Position numbers and translations under genes: made by a program
From: Streptococcus parasanguinis
Lineage (GTDB): Bacteria; Bacillota; Bacilli; Lactobacillales; Streptococcaceae
Assembly: GCF_019929185.1 (NCBI RefSeq)
Contig: NZ_JAHZPC010000016.1
Span: 1-39,053 of the forward strand
Direction: 5' to 3'
DNA length: 39,053 bases
In this document: positions 26,071-34,825 of the stretch, piece by piece
Numbering within the stretch: position 1 is the stretch's first letter
Layout: every line of letters starts with the position of its first letter
The notes under the pieces: generated by a model
Seen by the model: the letters and a program-made list of their open reading frames with translations, nothing else
The model's database searches: none
Told to the model about the DNA's origin: nothing

Positions 26071-26415
26071 ATGGCAGAAATTACTTCAGCTAAAGCAATG
26101 GCTCGTACAGTGCGTGTTTCACCTCGTAAATCACGTCTTGTTCTTGACAACATCCGTGGTAAAAGCGTAGCCGATGCCATCGCTATTTTGACATTCACAC
26201 CAAACAAAGCTGCAGGGATCATCCTTAAAGTGTTGAACTCAGCAGTAGCAAACGCTGAAAACAACTTTGGTTTGGAAAAAGCTAACTTGGTAGTATCTGA
26301 AGCATTCGCAAACGAAGGACCAACTATGAAACGTTTCCGTCCACGTGCGAAAGGTTCAGCATCACCAATCAACAAACGTACAGCTCACATCACAGTAGCT
26401 GTTGCAGAAAAATAA
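26071..26415 (+). CDS. rplV: 50S ribosomal protein L22
   Basis: 114 residues. It contains the [17 protein letters not shown] start and the long hairpin [19 protein letters not shown] (about 90-108) that reaches the exit tunnel next to L4, where macrolide-resistance insertions arise in related species; none is seen. AAGGAG precedes ATG 26071, 11 bases after the rpsS stop. Confidence 0.99.
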   Translation: MAEITSAKAMARTVRVSPRKSRLVLDNIRGKSVADAIAILTFTPNKAAGIILKVLNSAVANAENNFGLEKANLVVSEAFANEGPTMKRFRPRAKGSASPINKRTAHITVAVAEK

Positions 26416-26427
26416 GGAGGTAAACTC

Positions 26428-27081
26428 GTGGGTCAAAAAGTACATCCAATTGGTATGCGTGTTGGTATCATCCGTGATTGGGATGCCAAATGGTATGCTG
26501 AAAAAGAATACGCGGATTACCTTCATGAAGATCTTGCAATCCGTAAATTCATTCAAAAAGAATTGGCTGACGCAGCCGTTTCAACTATTGAAATCGAACG
26601 CGCAGTAAACAAAGTTAACGTTTCACTTCACACTGCTAAACCAGGTATGGTTATCGGTAAAGGTGGAGCGAACGTTGATGCACTTCGTGCAGCTCTTAAC
26701 AAATTGACTGGTAAACAAGTCCACATCAACATCATTGAGATCAAACGTCCTGATTTGGATGCTCACCTTGTTGGTGAAGGAATTGCTCGTCAATTGGAAC
26801 AACGTGTTGCTTTCCGTCGTGCACAAAAACAAGCGATCCAACGTGCTATGCGTGCTGGAGCTAAAGGAATCAAAACTCAAGTATCAGGTCGTTTGAACGG
26901 TGCAGATATTGCCCGTGCAGAAGGATACTCTGAAGGAACTGTTCCACTCCACACACTTCGCGCTGATATCGATTACGCTTGGGAAGAAGCAGACACTACT
27001 TACGGTAAACTTGGTGTTAAAGTATGGATCTACCGTGGTGAAGTTCTTCCAGCTCGTAAAGACGCTAAAGGAGGTAAATAA
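26428..27081 (+). CDS. rpsC: 30S ribosomal protein S3
   Basis: 217 residues, start GTG 26428 with AAGGAGG (26414-26420) upstream. The N-terminus [22 protein letters not shown] is diagnostic. A KH domain carries [15 protein letters not shown] (about 73-87), and the C-terminal domain has the [14 protein letters not shown] signature. It forms part of the mRNA entry site and helicase of the 30S subunit. Three bases separate it from rplP. Confidence 0.99.
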   Translation: MGQKVHPIGMRVGIIRDWDAKWYAEKEYADYLHEDLAIRKFIQKELADAAVSTIEIERAVNKVNVSLHTAKPGMVIGKGGANVDALRAALNKLTGKQVHINIIEIKRPDLDAHLVGEGIARQLEQRVAFRRAQKQAIQRAMRAGAKGIKTQVSGRLNGADIARAEGYSEGTVPLHTLRADIDYAWEEADTTYGKLGVKVWIYRGEVLPARKDAKGGK

Positions 27082-27084
27082 CCA

Positions 27085-27498
27085 ATGTTAGTACCTAAAC
27101 GTGTAAAACACCGTCGTGAATTCCGTGGTAAAATGCGCGGTGAAGCAAAAGGTGGAAAAGAAGTAGCATTCGGTGAATACGGTCTCCAAGCTACAACTAG
27201 CCACTGGATCACAAACCGTCAAATCGAAGCTGCTCGTATCGCCATGACTCGTTACATGAAACGTGGTGGTAAAGTTTGGATTAAGATTTTCCCACACAAA
27301 TCATACACCGCTAAAGCTATCGGGGTACGTATGGGATCTGGTAAAGGGGCTCCTGAAGGTTGGGTAGCACCAGTTAAACGTGGTAAAGTAATGTTCGAAA
27401 TCGCTGGTGTATCTGAAGAGATCGCACGCGAAGCACTTCGTCTTGCTAGCCACAAATTGCCAGTTAAAACTAAATTTGTGAAACGTGAAGCAGAATAA
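27085..27498 (+). CDS. rplP: 50S ribosomal protein L16
   Basis: 137 residues. It starts [19 protein letters not shown] and has the conserved [19 protein letters not shown] segment (about 82-100). It contacts the A-site tRNA and is needed for late 50S assembly. AAGGAGG lies in the last codons of rpsC, so translation is coupled across the 3-base gap. Confidence 0.99.
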   Translation: MLVPKRVKHRREFRGKMRGEAKGGKEVAFGEYGLQATTSHWITNRQIEAARIAMTRYMKRGGKVWIKIFPHKSYTAKAIGVRMGSGKGAPEGWVAPVKRGKVMFEIAGVSEEIAREALRLASHKLPVKTKFVKREAE

Positions 27499-27507
27499 GG
27501 AGAGGTC

Positions 27508-27714
27508 ATGAAACTTACAGAAGTAAAAGAATTTGTTAAAGAACTTCGTGGTCTTTCTCAAGAAGAACTCGCGAAGCGTGAAAATGAATTGAAGAAAGAA
27601 TTGTTTGAACTTCGTTTCCAAGCGGCTGCTGGTCAATTGGAACAAACTGGACGTTTGAAAGAAGTGAAAAAACAAATCGCTCGTATCAAAACTGTTCAAT
27701 CAGAAGCTAAATAA
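27508..27714 (+). CDS. rpmC: 50S ribosomal protein L29
   Basis: 68 residues, two long helices typical of L29: [20 protein letters not shown] and the [29 protein letters not shown] signature. It sits near the tunnel exit beside L23. AAGGAG precedes ATG 27508, nine bases after the rplP stop. Confidence 0.98.
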   Translation: MKLTEVKEFVKELRGLSQEELAKRENELKKELFELRFQAAAGQLEQTGRLKEVKKQIARIKTVQSEAK

Positions 27715-27737
27715 TAGACTAGGGAAGGAGAATTTCA

Positions 27738-27998
27738 ATGGAACGCAATAATCGTAAAGTTCTTGTTGGACGCGTTGTGTCTGACAAAATGGACAAAACA
27801 ATCACAGTTGTAGTTGAAACTAAACGTAACCACCCAGTCTATGGTAAACGTATCAACTATTCTAAAAAATACAAAGCTCATGATGAAAACAATGTTGCTA
27901 AAGAAGGCGATATCGTTCGTATCATGGAAACTCGTCCGCTTTCAGCTACAAAACGCTTCCGTCTTGTAGAAGTCGTTGAAAAAGCGGTCATCATCTAA
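27738..27998 (+). CDS. rpsQ: 30S ribosomal protein S17
   Basis: 86 residues, an OB-fold 16S rRNA binder. The start [21 protein letters not shown] and the [23 protein letters not shown] signature are intact. It acts early in 30S body assembly. AAGGAG precedes ATG 27738. Confidence 0.99.
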   Translation: MERNNRKVLVGRVVSDKMDKTITVVVETKRNHPVYGKRINYSKKYKAHDENNVAKEGDIVRIMETRPLSATKRFRLVEVVEKAVII

Positions 27999-28023
27999 TC
28001 ATACCTGAAAGGAGAAAACGTAA

Positions 28024-28392
28024 ATGATTCAAACAGAAACTCGTTTGAAAGTCGCTGACAACAGTGGCGCACGCGAAATCTTGACAATCAAAGTTCTTGG
28101 TGGTTCAAAACGTAAATTCGCGAGCATCGGTGATGTAATCGTTGCATCTGTAAAACAAGCTACTCCTGGTGGTGCGGTTAAGAAAGGTGACGTTGTAAAA
28201 GCTGTTATCGTTCGTACTAAATCAGGTGCTCGTCGTAAAGATGGTTCATACATCAAGTTCGACGAAAATGCAGCAGTGATCATCCGTGACGACAAAACTC
28301 CTCGCGGAACTCGTATCTTTGGCCCAGTTGCACGTGAATTGCGTGACGGTGGTTTCATGAAGATCGTATCACTTGCTCCAGAAGTACTTTAA
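28024..28392 (+). CDS. rplN: 50S ribosomal protein L14
   Basis: 122 residues, fully conserved L14: [19 protein letters not shown], the [22 protein letters not shown] segment and [14 protein letters not shown]. It forms an intersubunit bridge with 16S rRNA and binds silencing factor RsfS in many bacteria. GAAAGGAG precedes ATG 28024. A 74-base gap with a double hairpin separates it from rplX. Confidence 0.99.
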   Translation: MIQTETRLKVADNSGAREILTIKVLGGSKRKFASIGDVIVASVKQATPGGAVKKGDVVKAVIVRTKSGARRKDGSYIKFDENAAVIIRDDKTPRGTRIFGPVARELRDGGFMKIVSLAPEVL

Positions 28393-28415
28393 TCAATAAA
28401 AAAACAAACACAGTC

Positions 28416-28444
28416 CCCTGGCTCAGCCAGGGTGCCCGTCGGGC
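28416..28444 (+). other. tandem GC-rich hairpins in the rplN-rplX gap
   Basis: CCCTGGC (28416-28422) and GCCAGGG (28426-28432) pair around TCA. One base later GCCC (28434-28437) pairs with GGGC (28441-28444) around GTC. No U-tract follows, so full termination is unlikely. Transcript pausing or processing between rplN and rplX is possible. Confidence 0.6.
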
Positions 28445-28466
28445 GTAAGAATAAAAGGAGAATAAA

Positions 28467-28772
28467 ATGTTTGTAAAAAAAGGCGACAAAGTTCGCGTTA
28501 TCGCTGGTAAAGACAAAGGCGTAGAAGCTGTTGTTCTTACTGCTCTTCCAAAAGTAAATAAAGTTGTTGTAGAAGGTGTAAACATCATCAAGAAACACCA
28601 ACGTCCAAATAACGAAAACCCTCAAGGTGCAATCGTTGAAAAAGAAGCTCCAATCCATGCTTCTAACGTTCAAGTTTTGGACAAAAACGGTGTTGCTGGA
28701 CGTGTTGGCTACAAATTTGTAGACGGCAAAAAAGTTCGCTACAACAAAAAATCAGGCGAAGTGCTTGACTAA
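28467..28772 (+). CDS. rplX: 50S ribosomal protein L24
   Basis: 101 residues, starting [23 protein letters not shown], which is the KOW domain of L24, and including [13 protein letters not shown]. It is one of the two assembly initiators of the 50S subunit. AAAAGGAG precedes ATG 28467. Confidence 0.98.
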   Translation: MFVKKGDKVRVIAGKDKGVEAVVLTALPKVNKVVVEGVNIIKKHQRPNNENPQGAIVEKEAPIHASNVQVLDKNGVAGRVGYKFVDGKKVRYNKKSGEVLD

Positions 28773-28795
28773 TCACGAAGGAAAGGAGAAGTATA

Positions 28796-29338
28796 ATGGC
28801 TAATCGTTTAAAAGAAAAATACCTTAATGAAGTAGTACCATCATTGACTGAACAGTTCAACTATTCATCAGTTATGGCTGTGCCAAAAGTTGATAAAATC
28901 GTTTTGAACATGGGTGTCGGTGATGCAGTATCAAATGCTAAAAACCTTGAAAAAGCTGCTGAAGAGCTTGCTTTGATCTCAGGTCAAAAACCATTGATCA
29001 CTAAGGCTAAAAAATCAATCGCCGGCTTCCGTCTTCGTGAAGGTGTTGCGATCGGTGCAAAAGTTACCCTTCGTGGTGAACGTATGTACGAATTCTTGGA
29101 TAAATTGGTAACAGTTTCACTTCCACGTGTACGTGACTTCCATGGTGTTCCAACAAAATCATTTGATGGACGCGGAAACTACACACTTGGTGTGAAAGAA
29201 CAATTGATCTTCCCAGAAATCAACTTTGATGATGTTGATAAAACTCGTGGTTTGGATATCGTAATCGTAACTACAGCGAACACAGACGAAGAATCACGTG
29301 CATTGCTTACTGGCCTCGGTATGCCGTTTGCAAAATAA
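28796..29338 (+). CDS. rplE: 50S ribosomal protein L5
   Basis: 180 residues. Conserved L5 features: YNEVVPSL-like start ([13 protein letters not shown]), [23 protein letters not shown] and the [30 protein letters not shown] segment. It binds 5S rRNA in the central protuberance with L18. AAAGGAG precedes ATG 28796. Confidence 0.99.
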   Translation: MANRLKEKYLNEVVPSLTEQFNYSSVMAVPKVDKIVLNMGVGDAVSNAKNLEKAAEELALISGQKPLITKAKKSIAGFRLREGVAIGAKVTLRGERMYEFLDKLVTVSLPRVRDFHGVPTKSFDGRGNYTLGVKEQLIFPEINFDDVDKTRGLDIVIVTTANTDEESRALLTGLGMPFAK

Positions 29339-29355
29339 TATAGGAGGTAAAACTA

Positions 29356-29541
29356 ATGGCTAAAAAATCTATGATTGCTAAGAACAAACGCCCAGCGAAG
29401 TTCTCTACTCAAGCATACACTCGCTGTGAACGTTGTGGACGTCCACACTCAGTTTACCGCAAGTTTAAACTTTGCCGTGTTTGCTTCCGTGAATTGGCAT
29501 ACAAAGGTCAAATCCCAGGTGTCACAAAAGCATCTTGGTAA
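29356..29541 (+). CDS. rpsN: 30S ribosomal protein S14, zinc-binding type
   Basis: 61 residues, the short type Z S14. A complete CxxC...CxxC zinc ribbon is formed by C24, C27, C40 and C43 ([18 protein letters not shown]). It binds 16S rRNA in the 30S head near S3. AGGAGG precedes ATG 29356. A zinc-free paralogue, used under zinc limitation in some streptococci, is not in the window. A 211-base structured gap follows. Confidence 0.99.
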   Translation: MAKKSMIAKNKRPAKFSTQAYTRCERCGRPHSVYRKFKLCRVCFRELAYKGQIPGVTKASW

Positions 29542-29555
29542 TATTATGATACAAA

Positions 29556-29643
29556 GAGCGTAACAACCCCAGCAAAAATAGGAGATTTGGTGCAGGAGCG
29601 TTGCTCCAAGACAAATCTATCTTTTTTGCCCAGGTTGTAGCTC
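29556..29643 (+). repeat. structured element 1 of a covarying pair (rpsN-rpsH gap)
   Basis: This 88-nt element folds as one long interrupted hairpin. GAGC/GCTC forms the ends, followed by ACAACC/GGTTGT, GCAAAAA/TTTTTGC and AGATTTG/CAAATCT. The apex is GGAGC-GTT-GCTCC (29595-29607). A related element with different but still paired bases lies at 30164-30253. The T-rich stretch 29621-29627 follows the inner stem like a terminator U-tract but is paired in the full fold. Confidence 0.75.
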
Positions 29644-29648
29644 GTGTT

Positions 29649-29725
29649 CAAATGAGAAGTGCTCATTTGCATGTATCAAAACTATCTGAGCCTAGCTCAA
29701 TCATTAACTAGCAAGTGCAACTTGC
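29649..29725 (+). other. three further hairpins before rpsH
   Basis: CAAATGAG/CTCATTTG (29649-29669), TGAGC/GCTCA (29687-29699) and GCAAGT/ACTTGC (29711-29725) are perfect stems with loops of three to five bases. They fill the rest of the rpsN-rpsH gap. No reading frame or promoter was found there. Confidence 0.65.
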
Positions 29726-29752
29726 AAACTACTAGTAAGAGGAGAAATTATA

Positions 29753-30151
29753 ATGGTTATGACTGACCCAATCGCAGACTTCCTTACACGTATTCGTAAC
29801 GCTAACCAAGCAAAACACGAAGTACTTGAAGTACCTGCATCAAACATCAAAAAAGGGATTGCTGAAATCCTTAAACGCGAAGGTTTTGTAAAAAACGTTG
29901 AATTCATCGAAGATGACAAACAAGGCATCATCCGTGTATTCTTGAAATACGGACAAAACGGTGAAAAAGTTATCACAAACTTGAAACGTGTATCTAAACC
30001 AGGTTTGCGTGTTTACAAAAAACGTGAAGATCTTCCAAAAGTTCTTAACGGACTTGGAATTGCTATCCTGTCAACTTCTGAAGGTTTGCTTACTGATAAA
30101 GAAGCACGCCAAAAGAACGTTGGTGGGGAAGTTATCGCTTACGTTTGGTAA
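29753..30151 (+). CDS. rpsH: 30S ribosomal protein S8
   Basis: 132 residues starting [23 protein letters not shown], the usual streptococcal start; GAGGAG lies upstream. The C-terminal [36 protein letters not shown] is diagnostic. S8 binds helix 21 of 16S rRNA and, in E. coli, represses its own operon by binding a similar mRNA fold near rplE. The gene is isolated between two long structured gaps that carry related elements, which is unusual within the cluster. Confidence 0.99.
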   Translation: MVMTDPIADFLTRIRNANQAKHEVLEVPASNIKKGIAEILKREGFVKNVEFIEDDKQGIIRVFLKYGQNGEKVITNLKRVSKPGLRVYKKREDLPKVLNGLGIAILSTSEGLLTDKEARQKNVGGEVIAYVW

Positions 30152-30163
30152 TTGATGATGTGA

Positions 30164-30253
30164 GAGCGTTAAAAGAATGCAGTGAAAATAGGAAGTTTGT
30201 AGTAGGAGCGATGCTCCAAGACAAACTTATCTTTTTCACCAAATTCTTAGCTC
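30164..30253 (+). repeat. structured element 2 of a covarying pair (rpsH-rplF gap)
   Basis: A 90-nt relative of the element at 29556. GAGC/GCTC ends, then AAGAAT/ATTCTT, GTGAAAA/TTTTCAC, AAGTTTGT/ACAAACTT and the same apex GGAGC-GAT-GCTCC (30205-30217). Three helices differ in sequence from element 1 but stay paired, a strong sign that the fold is selected. Confidence 0.75.
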
Positions 30254-30263
30254 GAACTCAAAT

Positions 30264-30320
30264 CAAGATACACAGTTCTTAGAGCGTGTTCAGTTCAGCT
30301 CTAGAACTAAATAAGTATCT
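30264..30320 (+). other. second hairpin in the rpsH-rplF gap
   Basis: AAGATAC and GTATCTT enclose AGTTCT-AGAGC paired with GCTCT-AGAACT (about 30272-30307). With element 2 this leaves little of the 227-base gap unpaired. No gene or clear promoter is visible. Confidence 0.55.
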
Positions 30321-30378
30321 TAAACCCCGTGAAAACTGGCCCGAAAAGGCTTGACAATTTAACAGGAGAATTAAAAAC

Positions 30379-30915
30379 ATGTCACGTATTGGTAATAAAG
30401 TTATCGTGTTGCCTGCTGGTGTTGAAATCACTAACAATGACAACGTTGTAACTGTAAAAGGACCTAAAGGAGAACTTACTCGTGAGTTCTCAAAAGATAT
30501 TGAAATCCGTGTGGAAGGTACTGAAGTAACACTTCACCGTCCAAACGATTCAAAAGAAATGAAAACAATCCACGGAACAACTCGTGCCCTTTTGAACAAC
30601 ATGGTTACTGGTGTATCAGAAGGATTCAAGAAAGAACTTGAAATGCGCGGGGTTGGATACCGTGCACAACTTCAAGGATCAAAACTTGTTTTGGCTGTTG
30701 GTAAATCACACCCAGACGAAGTTGAAGCTCCAGAAGGAATTACTTTTGAACTTCCAAACCCAACAACAATCGTTGTTAGCGGAATTTCAAAAGAAGTAGT
30801 TGGTCAAACAGCTGCTTATGTACGTAGCCTTCGTTCACCTGAACCATACAAAGGTAAAGGGATCCGTTATGTTGGTGAATACGTTCGCCGTAAAGAAGGT
30901 AAAACAGGTAAATAA
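30379..30915 (+). CDS. rplF: 50S ribosomal protein L6
   Basis: 178 residues with two similar halves, as expected for L6: [17 protein letters not shown], then [23 protein letters not shown] and the signature [25 protein letters not shown]. It lies near the factor-binding site of the 50S subunit. AGGAG precedes ATG 30379 after a 227-base structured gap. Confidence 0.99.
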   Translation: MSRIGNKVIVLPAGVEITNNDNVVTVKGPKGELTREFSKDIEIRVEGTEVTLHRPNDSKEMKTIHGTTRALLNNMVTGVSEGFKKELEMRGVGYRAQLQGSKLVLAVGKSHPDEVEAPEGITFELPNPTTIVVSGISKEVVGQTAAYVRSLRSPEPYKGKGIRYVGEYVRRKEGKTGK

Positions 30916-30998
30916 TGTAGTTTGGTTGTTTTTCAACCAACCTTCATCTTACCAACTCAGTGCTTAGCACATGATTTTAAAATTAAGAGGTGAAAATT

Positions 30999-31355
30999 GT
31001 GATTTCGAAACCAGATAAAAACAAAATCCGTCAAAAACGCCACCGTCGCGTTCGCGGAAAACTCTCTGGAACTGCTGATCGCCCACGTTTGAACGTATTC
31101 CGTTCTAATACAGGCATCTACGCTCAAGTAATTGATGACGTAGCGGGTGTAACGCTCGCAAGCGCTTCAACTCTTGACAAAGAAGTTTCAAAAGGAACTA
31201 AAACTGAACAAGCCGTTGTTGTCGGCAAACTTGTTGCTGAACGTGCAGTTGCTAAAGGTATTTCTGAAGTGGTGTTCGACCGCGGTGGATATCTATATCA
31301 CGGACGTGTTAAAGCTTTGGCTGATGCAGCTCGTGAAAACGGATTGAAATTCTAA
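30999..31355 (+). CDS. rplR: 50S ribosomal protein L18
   Basis: 118 residues from GTG 30999, beginning [22 protein letters not shown] as streptococcal L18 does. AGAGG (30986-30990) lies eight bases upstream. A GTG three codons earlier overlaps that site and is rejected. It contains [19 protein letters not shown] and [22 protein letters not shown]. It binds 5S rRNA with L5. The 83-base gap before it has a small GGTTG/CAACC hairpin. Confidence 0.97.
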   Translation: MISKPDKNKIRQKRHRRVRGKLSGTADRPRLNVFRSNTGIYAQVIDDVAGVTLASASTLDKEVSKGTKTEQAVVVGKLVAERAVAKGISEVVFDRGGYLYHGRVKALADAARENGLKF

Positions 31356-31372
31356 TAGGAGGACACTAGAAA

Positions 31373-31867
31373 ATGGCATTTAAAGATAATGCAGTTGAAC
31401 TTGAAGAACGCGTAGTTGCCATCAACCGTGTAACAAAAGTTGTTAAAGGTGGACGTCGTCTTCGTTTTGCAGCTCTTGTAGTTGTTGGTGACCGTAATGG
31501 CCGTGTTGGATTTGGTACTGGTAAAGCTCAAGAAGTTCCAGAAGCAATCCGTAAGGCTGTTGAAGATGCTAAGAAAAACTTGATCGAAGTTCCTATGGTT
31601 GGAACAACAATTCCACACGAAGTAACATCAGTATTTGGTGGAGCTCGTGTATTGTTGAAACCAGCTATCGAAGGGGCTGGGGTTGCTGCAGGTGGAGCAG
31701 TTCGTGCCGTTGTCGAATTGGCAGGTATTGCAGATGTTACATCTAAATCACTTGGATCAAACACTCCAATCAACATTGTTCGTGCAACTGTTAACGGTTT
31801 GGCACAATTGAAACGCGCTGATGAAGTTGCTGCCCTTCGTGGTATTTCAGTTTCTGACTTGGCTTAA
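31373..31867 (+). CDS. rpsE: 30S ribosomal protein S5
   Basis: 164 residues. The double-stranded-RNA-binding-like domain begins [31 protein letters not shown], the spectinomycin-contact loop (about 20-28) looks wild type, and the C-terminal [16 protein letters not shown] is present. It acts in decoding accuracy at the mRNA entry site. AGGAGG precedes ATG 31373. Confidence 0.99.
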   Translation: MAFKDNAVELEERVVAINRVTKVVKGGRRLRFAALVVVGDRNGRVGFGTGKAQEVPEAIRKAVEDAKKNLIEVPMVGTTIPHEVTSVFGGARVLLKPAIEGAGVAAGGAVRAVVELAGIADVTSKSLGSNTPINIVRATVNGLAQLKRADEVAALRGISVSDLA

Positions 31868-31881
31868 GAAAGGAGATTCAA

Positions 31882-32064
31882 ATGGCTCAAATTAAAATTA
31901 CTTTGACTAAGTCTCCAATCGGACGCATCCCGTCACAACGTAAAACTGTTGTAGCACTTGGACTTGGCAAATTGAACAGCTCTGTTATTAAAGAAGATAA
32001 CCCAGCAGTACGTGGTATGATCACTGCTGTATCTCACTTGGTAACAGTTGAAGAAGTAAAATAA
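31882..32064 (+). CDS. rpmD: 50S ribosomal protein L30
   Basis: 60 residues with the L30 signature: [31 protein letters not shown], then [20 protein letters not shown]. It is a small 23S rRNA-binding protein. AAAGGAG precedes ATG 31882. A 146-base gap with a stable hairpin follows. Confidence 0.98.
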   Translation: MAQIKITLTKSPIGRIPSQRKTVVALGLGKLNSSVIKEDNPAVRGMITAVSHLVTVEEVK

Positions 32065-32083
32065 TCTATTTAAAAATAGAAAC

Positions 32084-32125
32084 AAAGTTTTCAGGGGTAT
32101 GAGAGGTTCTCATCCCCTAAAACTA
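32084..32125 (+). other. long hairpin in the rpmD-rplO gap
   Basis: AGTTTT-AGGGG-ATGAG pairs with CTCAT-CCCCT-AAAACT around AGGTT, with two single-base bulges. There is no U-tract. The rest of the gap (to 32210) shows no gene; GAGGAG lies just before rplO. Confidence 0.65.
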
Positions 32126-32210
32126 AATATAAGTATAGGCGAGTTTGTAGTTAGGACACCTTTTCCTGATTACATGCGTTAGCAATTTACAAAAGAGGAG
32201 AAAATTAATA

Positions 32211-32651
32211 ATGAAACTTCATGAATTACAACCTGCTACAGGTTCACGTAAAGTCCGCAACCGTGTTGGTCGTGGTACTTCATCTGGTAATGGTAAAACT
32301 TCTGGCCGTGGTCAAAAAGGTCAAAAAGCTCGTAGCGGTGGCGGTGTACGTCTTGGTTTTGAAGGTGGACAAACTCCATTGTTCCGTCGTCTTCCAAAAC
32401 GTGGATTTACAAACATCAACGCTAAAGAATATGCTATTGTGAACCTTGATCAATTGAACGCCTTTGAAGATGGTGCTGAAGTAACTCCAGTAGTACTTGT
32501 AGAATCAGGAATTGTAAAAGCTGAAAAATCAGGTATCAAAATTCTTGGTAACGGAGAATTGACTAAGAAGTTGACTGTTAAAGCAGCTAAATTCTCTAAA
32601 TCAGCTGAAGAAGCTATCACTGCTAAAGGTGGTTCAGTTGAAGTCATCTAA
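32211..32651 (+). CDS. rplO: 50S ribosomal protein L15
   Basis: 146 residues. The glycine/arginine-rich start ([28 protein letters not shown]) and the [16 protein letters not shown] segment are typical of L15. It binds 23S rRNA at a late assembly step. GAGGAG precedes ATG 32211; 12 bases separate it from secY. Confidence 0.99.
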   Translation: MKLHELQPATGSRKVRNRVGRGTSSGNGKTSGRGQKGQKARSGGGVRLGFEGGQTPLFRRLPKRGFTNINAKEYAIVNLDQLNAFEDGAEVTPVVLVESGIVKAEKSGIKILGNGELTKKLTVKAAKFSKSAEEAITAKGGSVEVI

Positions 32652-32663
32652 GTGAGGTGACCT

Positions 32664-33974
32664 ATGTTTTTTAAATTATTAAAAGATGCATTTAAGGTGA
32701 AACAAGTACGGTCGAAGATTTTATTTACGATCTTCATCATTCTTGTTTTCCGCATTGGGACCACGATTACAGTGCCTGGTGTAAATGCGAAAATTCTGAA
32801 CAACCTTCAAGATGTGTCCTTCTTGAACATGCTCAGTTTGGTTTCTGGGAATGCCATGAGGAACTTCTCAGTTTTCGCATTAGGGGTTAGCCCATACATC
32901 ACAGCTTCGATCGTCGTGCAACTTTTGCAAATGGATCTGTTACCTAAGTTTGTTGAATGGGGCAAACAAGGGGAAGTTGGTCGAAGAAAGCTTAACCAAG
33001 CAACACGCTATATTTCTTTGGTTCTAGCCTTTGTTCAATCCATCGGGATTACAGCAACCTTCCACACCTTGTCTCAGGCGAAATTAGTCGCAACTCCAAA
33101 TACCAAGACCTATCTATTAATCGGTGCGATTCTAACGACCGGTTCCATGATTGTGACTTGGCTTGGAGAACAAATCACAGATAAAGGATACGGTAATGGT
33201 GTATCAATGATTATCTTTGCAGGGATTGTGTCATCGATTCCTGAGATGATTAAAGAAATCTATGAAAATGCATTTGTGAACGTTCGTTCTGGTCAAATGA
33301 CCAATTCCCTCATTTTTGTTGGGGTACTAATCCTTGCTGTCTTGGTTATTGTTTACTTTACAACCTTTGTAGAGCAAGCACAATACAAGATTCCAATCCA
33401 ATATACAAAGATTGCACAAGGAGCTCCATCAAGTTCTTACCTTCCTTTGAAAGTAAACCCAGCAGGAGTTATTCCTGTCATCTTCGCTAGTTCGATTACA
33501 GCAGCGCCTGCTGCAATTTTCCAAGTGATTAGCGCTATGGGTTACAATGCAGGATGGGTGAAAACAGCTCAAGCCATGTTGGCTACAAACACACCAACTG
33601 GTGTGGCAATGTATGCCTTATTGATCATTCTCTTCACCTTCTTCTACACGTTTGTTCAGATCAATCCTGAAAAAACGGCAGAAAACCTTCAAAAGAGTGG
33701 TGCCTATATCCCAGGCGTTCGCCCTGGTAAGGGGACAGAAGAGTTTATGTCTCGTTTGCTACGTCGTTTAGCAAGCGTCGGATCAGTATTCCTTGGCTTT
33801 ATTACCATCATTCCAATCCTAGCTCGAGATTTATTTGGTTTGACAGATGCAGTTGCTCTTGGAGGAACTAGTTTGTTAATCATTATTTCAACAGGTATTG
33901 AGGGAATGAAACAATTAGAAGGCTACTTATTAAAACGTAAGTATGTCGGATTTATGGACACAACAACAGAATAG
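32664..33974 (+). CDS. secY: Sec translocase channel subunit SecY
   Basis: 436 residues with ten predicted membrane helices. It forms the protein-conducting channel with SecE and SecG, driven by SecA or the ribosome. Features: FRIGTTITVPGVN near residue 32, the plug/helix region SLVSGNAMRNFSVFALGVSPYITASIVVQLLQMDLLP, the cytoplasmic loop PGVRPGKGTEEFMSRLLRR that contacts the ribosome and SecA, and the C-terminal EGYLLKRKY. GAGGTGA precedes ATG 32664. It is the housekeeping SecY, not an accessory SecY2. Confidence 0.99.
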   Translation: MFFKLLKDAFKVKQVRSKILFTIFIILVFRIGTTITVPGVNAKILNNLQDVSFLNMLSLVSGNAMRNFSVFALGVSPYITASIVVQLLQMDLLPKFVEWGKQGEVGRRKLNQATRYISLVLAFVQSIGITATFHTLSQAKLVATPNTKTYLLIGAILTTGSMIVTWLGEQITDKGYGNGVSMIIFAGIVSSIPEMIKEIYENAFVNVRSGQMTNSLIFVGVLILAVLVIVYFTTFVEQAQYKIPIQYTKIAQGAPSSSYLPLKVNPAGVIPVIFASSITAAPAAIFQVISAMGYNAGWVKTAQAMLATNTPTGVAMYALLIILFTFFYTFVQINPEKTAENLQKSGAYIPGVRPGKGTEEFMSRLLRRLASVGSVFLGFITIIPILARDLFGLTDAVALGGTSLLIIISTGIEGMKQLEGYLLKRKYVGFMDTTTE

Positions 33975-33978
33975 AATA

Positions 33979-34010
33979 AGGTTGACTTTGTCAGCCTTCT
34001 ATTTTGTTTT
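33979..34010 (+). terminator. secY-distal terminator-like hairpin
   Basis: AAGGTTGA (33979-33986) pairs with TCAGCCTT (33992-33999), followed by CTATTTTGTTTTT. The U-rich tail is also the 5' arm of the much longer hairpin at 34002, so termination may be conditional. Confidence 0.6.
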
Positions 34011-34057
34011 TAAATGGAAATAGGAATTCGCTCCTGCTTCCATTTAAAAACAAAATA
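34002..34057 (+). repeat. perfect 19-bp inverted repeat before adk
   Basis: ATTTTGTTTTTAAATGGAA (34002-34020) and TTCCATTTAAAAACAAAAT (34039-34057) are exact complements with an 18-base centre containing AGGA/TCCT. The adk ribosome binding site AAGGAG begins at the base after the repeat. Confidence 0.9.
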
Positions 34058-34070
34058 AGGAGAATTCATC

Positions 34071-34709
34071 ATGAATCTTTTAATTATGGGGTTGCCTGGA
34101 GCAGGTAAAGGAACTCAAGCAGCTAAAATCGTTGAAGAGTTTCACGTAGCGCACATCTCCACTGGAGATATGTTCCGCGCAGCAATGGCTAACCAAACTG
34201 AAATGGGTGTATTGGCAAAATCATTCATCGACAAAGGTGAATTGGTGCCCGATGATGTGACAAATGGGATTGTAAAAGAACGTTTGGCTCAAGACGACAT
34301 TAAGGAAAAAGGATTCCTTTTGGACGGTTTTCCTCGCACGATTGAACAAGCTCATGCCTTGGATCAAATCTTGGTAGACCTTGGTTTGGAGCTTGAAGGA
34401 GTGATCAACATTGAAGTGGATCCATCATGTCTCCTCGAGCGCTTGAGTGGTCGCATCATCCATCGTGAAACAGGTGAAACCTTCCATAAAGTATTCAACC
34501 CACCAGCTGACTACAAGGAAGAAGACTATTACCAACGTGAAGATGACAAACCAGAAACAGTGAAACGCCGTCTGGATGTGAATATTGCTCAAGGTGAGCC
34601 AATTCTTGCTCATTACCGTGCAAAAGGATTGGTCCATGATATTGAAGGAAATCAAGACATCAACGACGTCTTCAAAGATATCCAAAAGGTCTTGGAGAAT
34701 TTAAAATAA
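34071..34709 (+). CDS. adk: adenylate kinase
   Basis: 212 residues. It interconverts ATP + AMP and 2 ADP. The P-loop [11 protein letters not shown] (7-17), the AMP-binding STGDMFRAA and GFPRTIEQA, and a long-form LID domain are present. The LID ([19 protein letters not shown]) lacks the zinc-binding cysteines found in Bacillus-type enzymes. AAGGAG lies eight bases before ATG 34071, directly after the long hairpin. In the cluster adk usually follows secY, as here. Confidence 0.98.
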   Translation: MNLLIMGLPGAGKGTQAAKIVEEFHVAHISTGDMFRAAMANQTEMGVLAKSFIDKGELVPDDVTNGIVKERLAQDDIKEKGFLLDGFPRTIEQAHALDQILVDLGLELEGVINIEVDPSCLLERLSGRIIHRETGETFHKVFNPPADYKEEDYYQREDDKPETVKRRLDVNIAQGEPILAHYRAKGLVHDIEGNQDINDVFKDIQKVLENLK

Positions 34710-34724
34710 AAACGTTTTTCATGC

Positions 34725-34753
34725 TTGCAATATTGGACAACTAGTGTTACAAT
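34725..34753 (+). promoter_or_regulatory. internal promoter upstream of infA
   Basis: TTGCAA (34725-34730) and TACAAT (34748-34753) are 17 bp apart with TGT before the -10. A hairpin CCTCTG/CAGAGG (34777-34792) lies in the resulting leader. It would give infA-rpmJ-rpsM-rpsK-rpoA-rplQ a supply independent of the S10 promoter. Confidence 0.75.
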
Positions 34754-34825
34754 TAGTTAGTCTGACTTATAATTGTTACCTCTGTGCTCAGAGGAATGAA
34801 TCGAAATTTATGGAGGTACTTTTGC

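Noticed and set aside
27301..27699. 132-codon minus-strand frame over rplP and rpmC
   Set aside because: It is antisense to two intact ribosomal genes; such long shadows are common where codon use is strongly biased.
29542..30378. BOX or RUP insertion in the gaps around rpsH
   Set aside because: The sequence does not match the BOX modules I know, and I cannot recall RUP well enough to exclude it. I report the elements as structured repeats without a family name.
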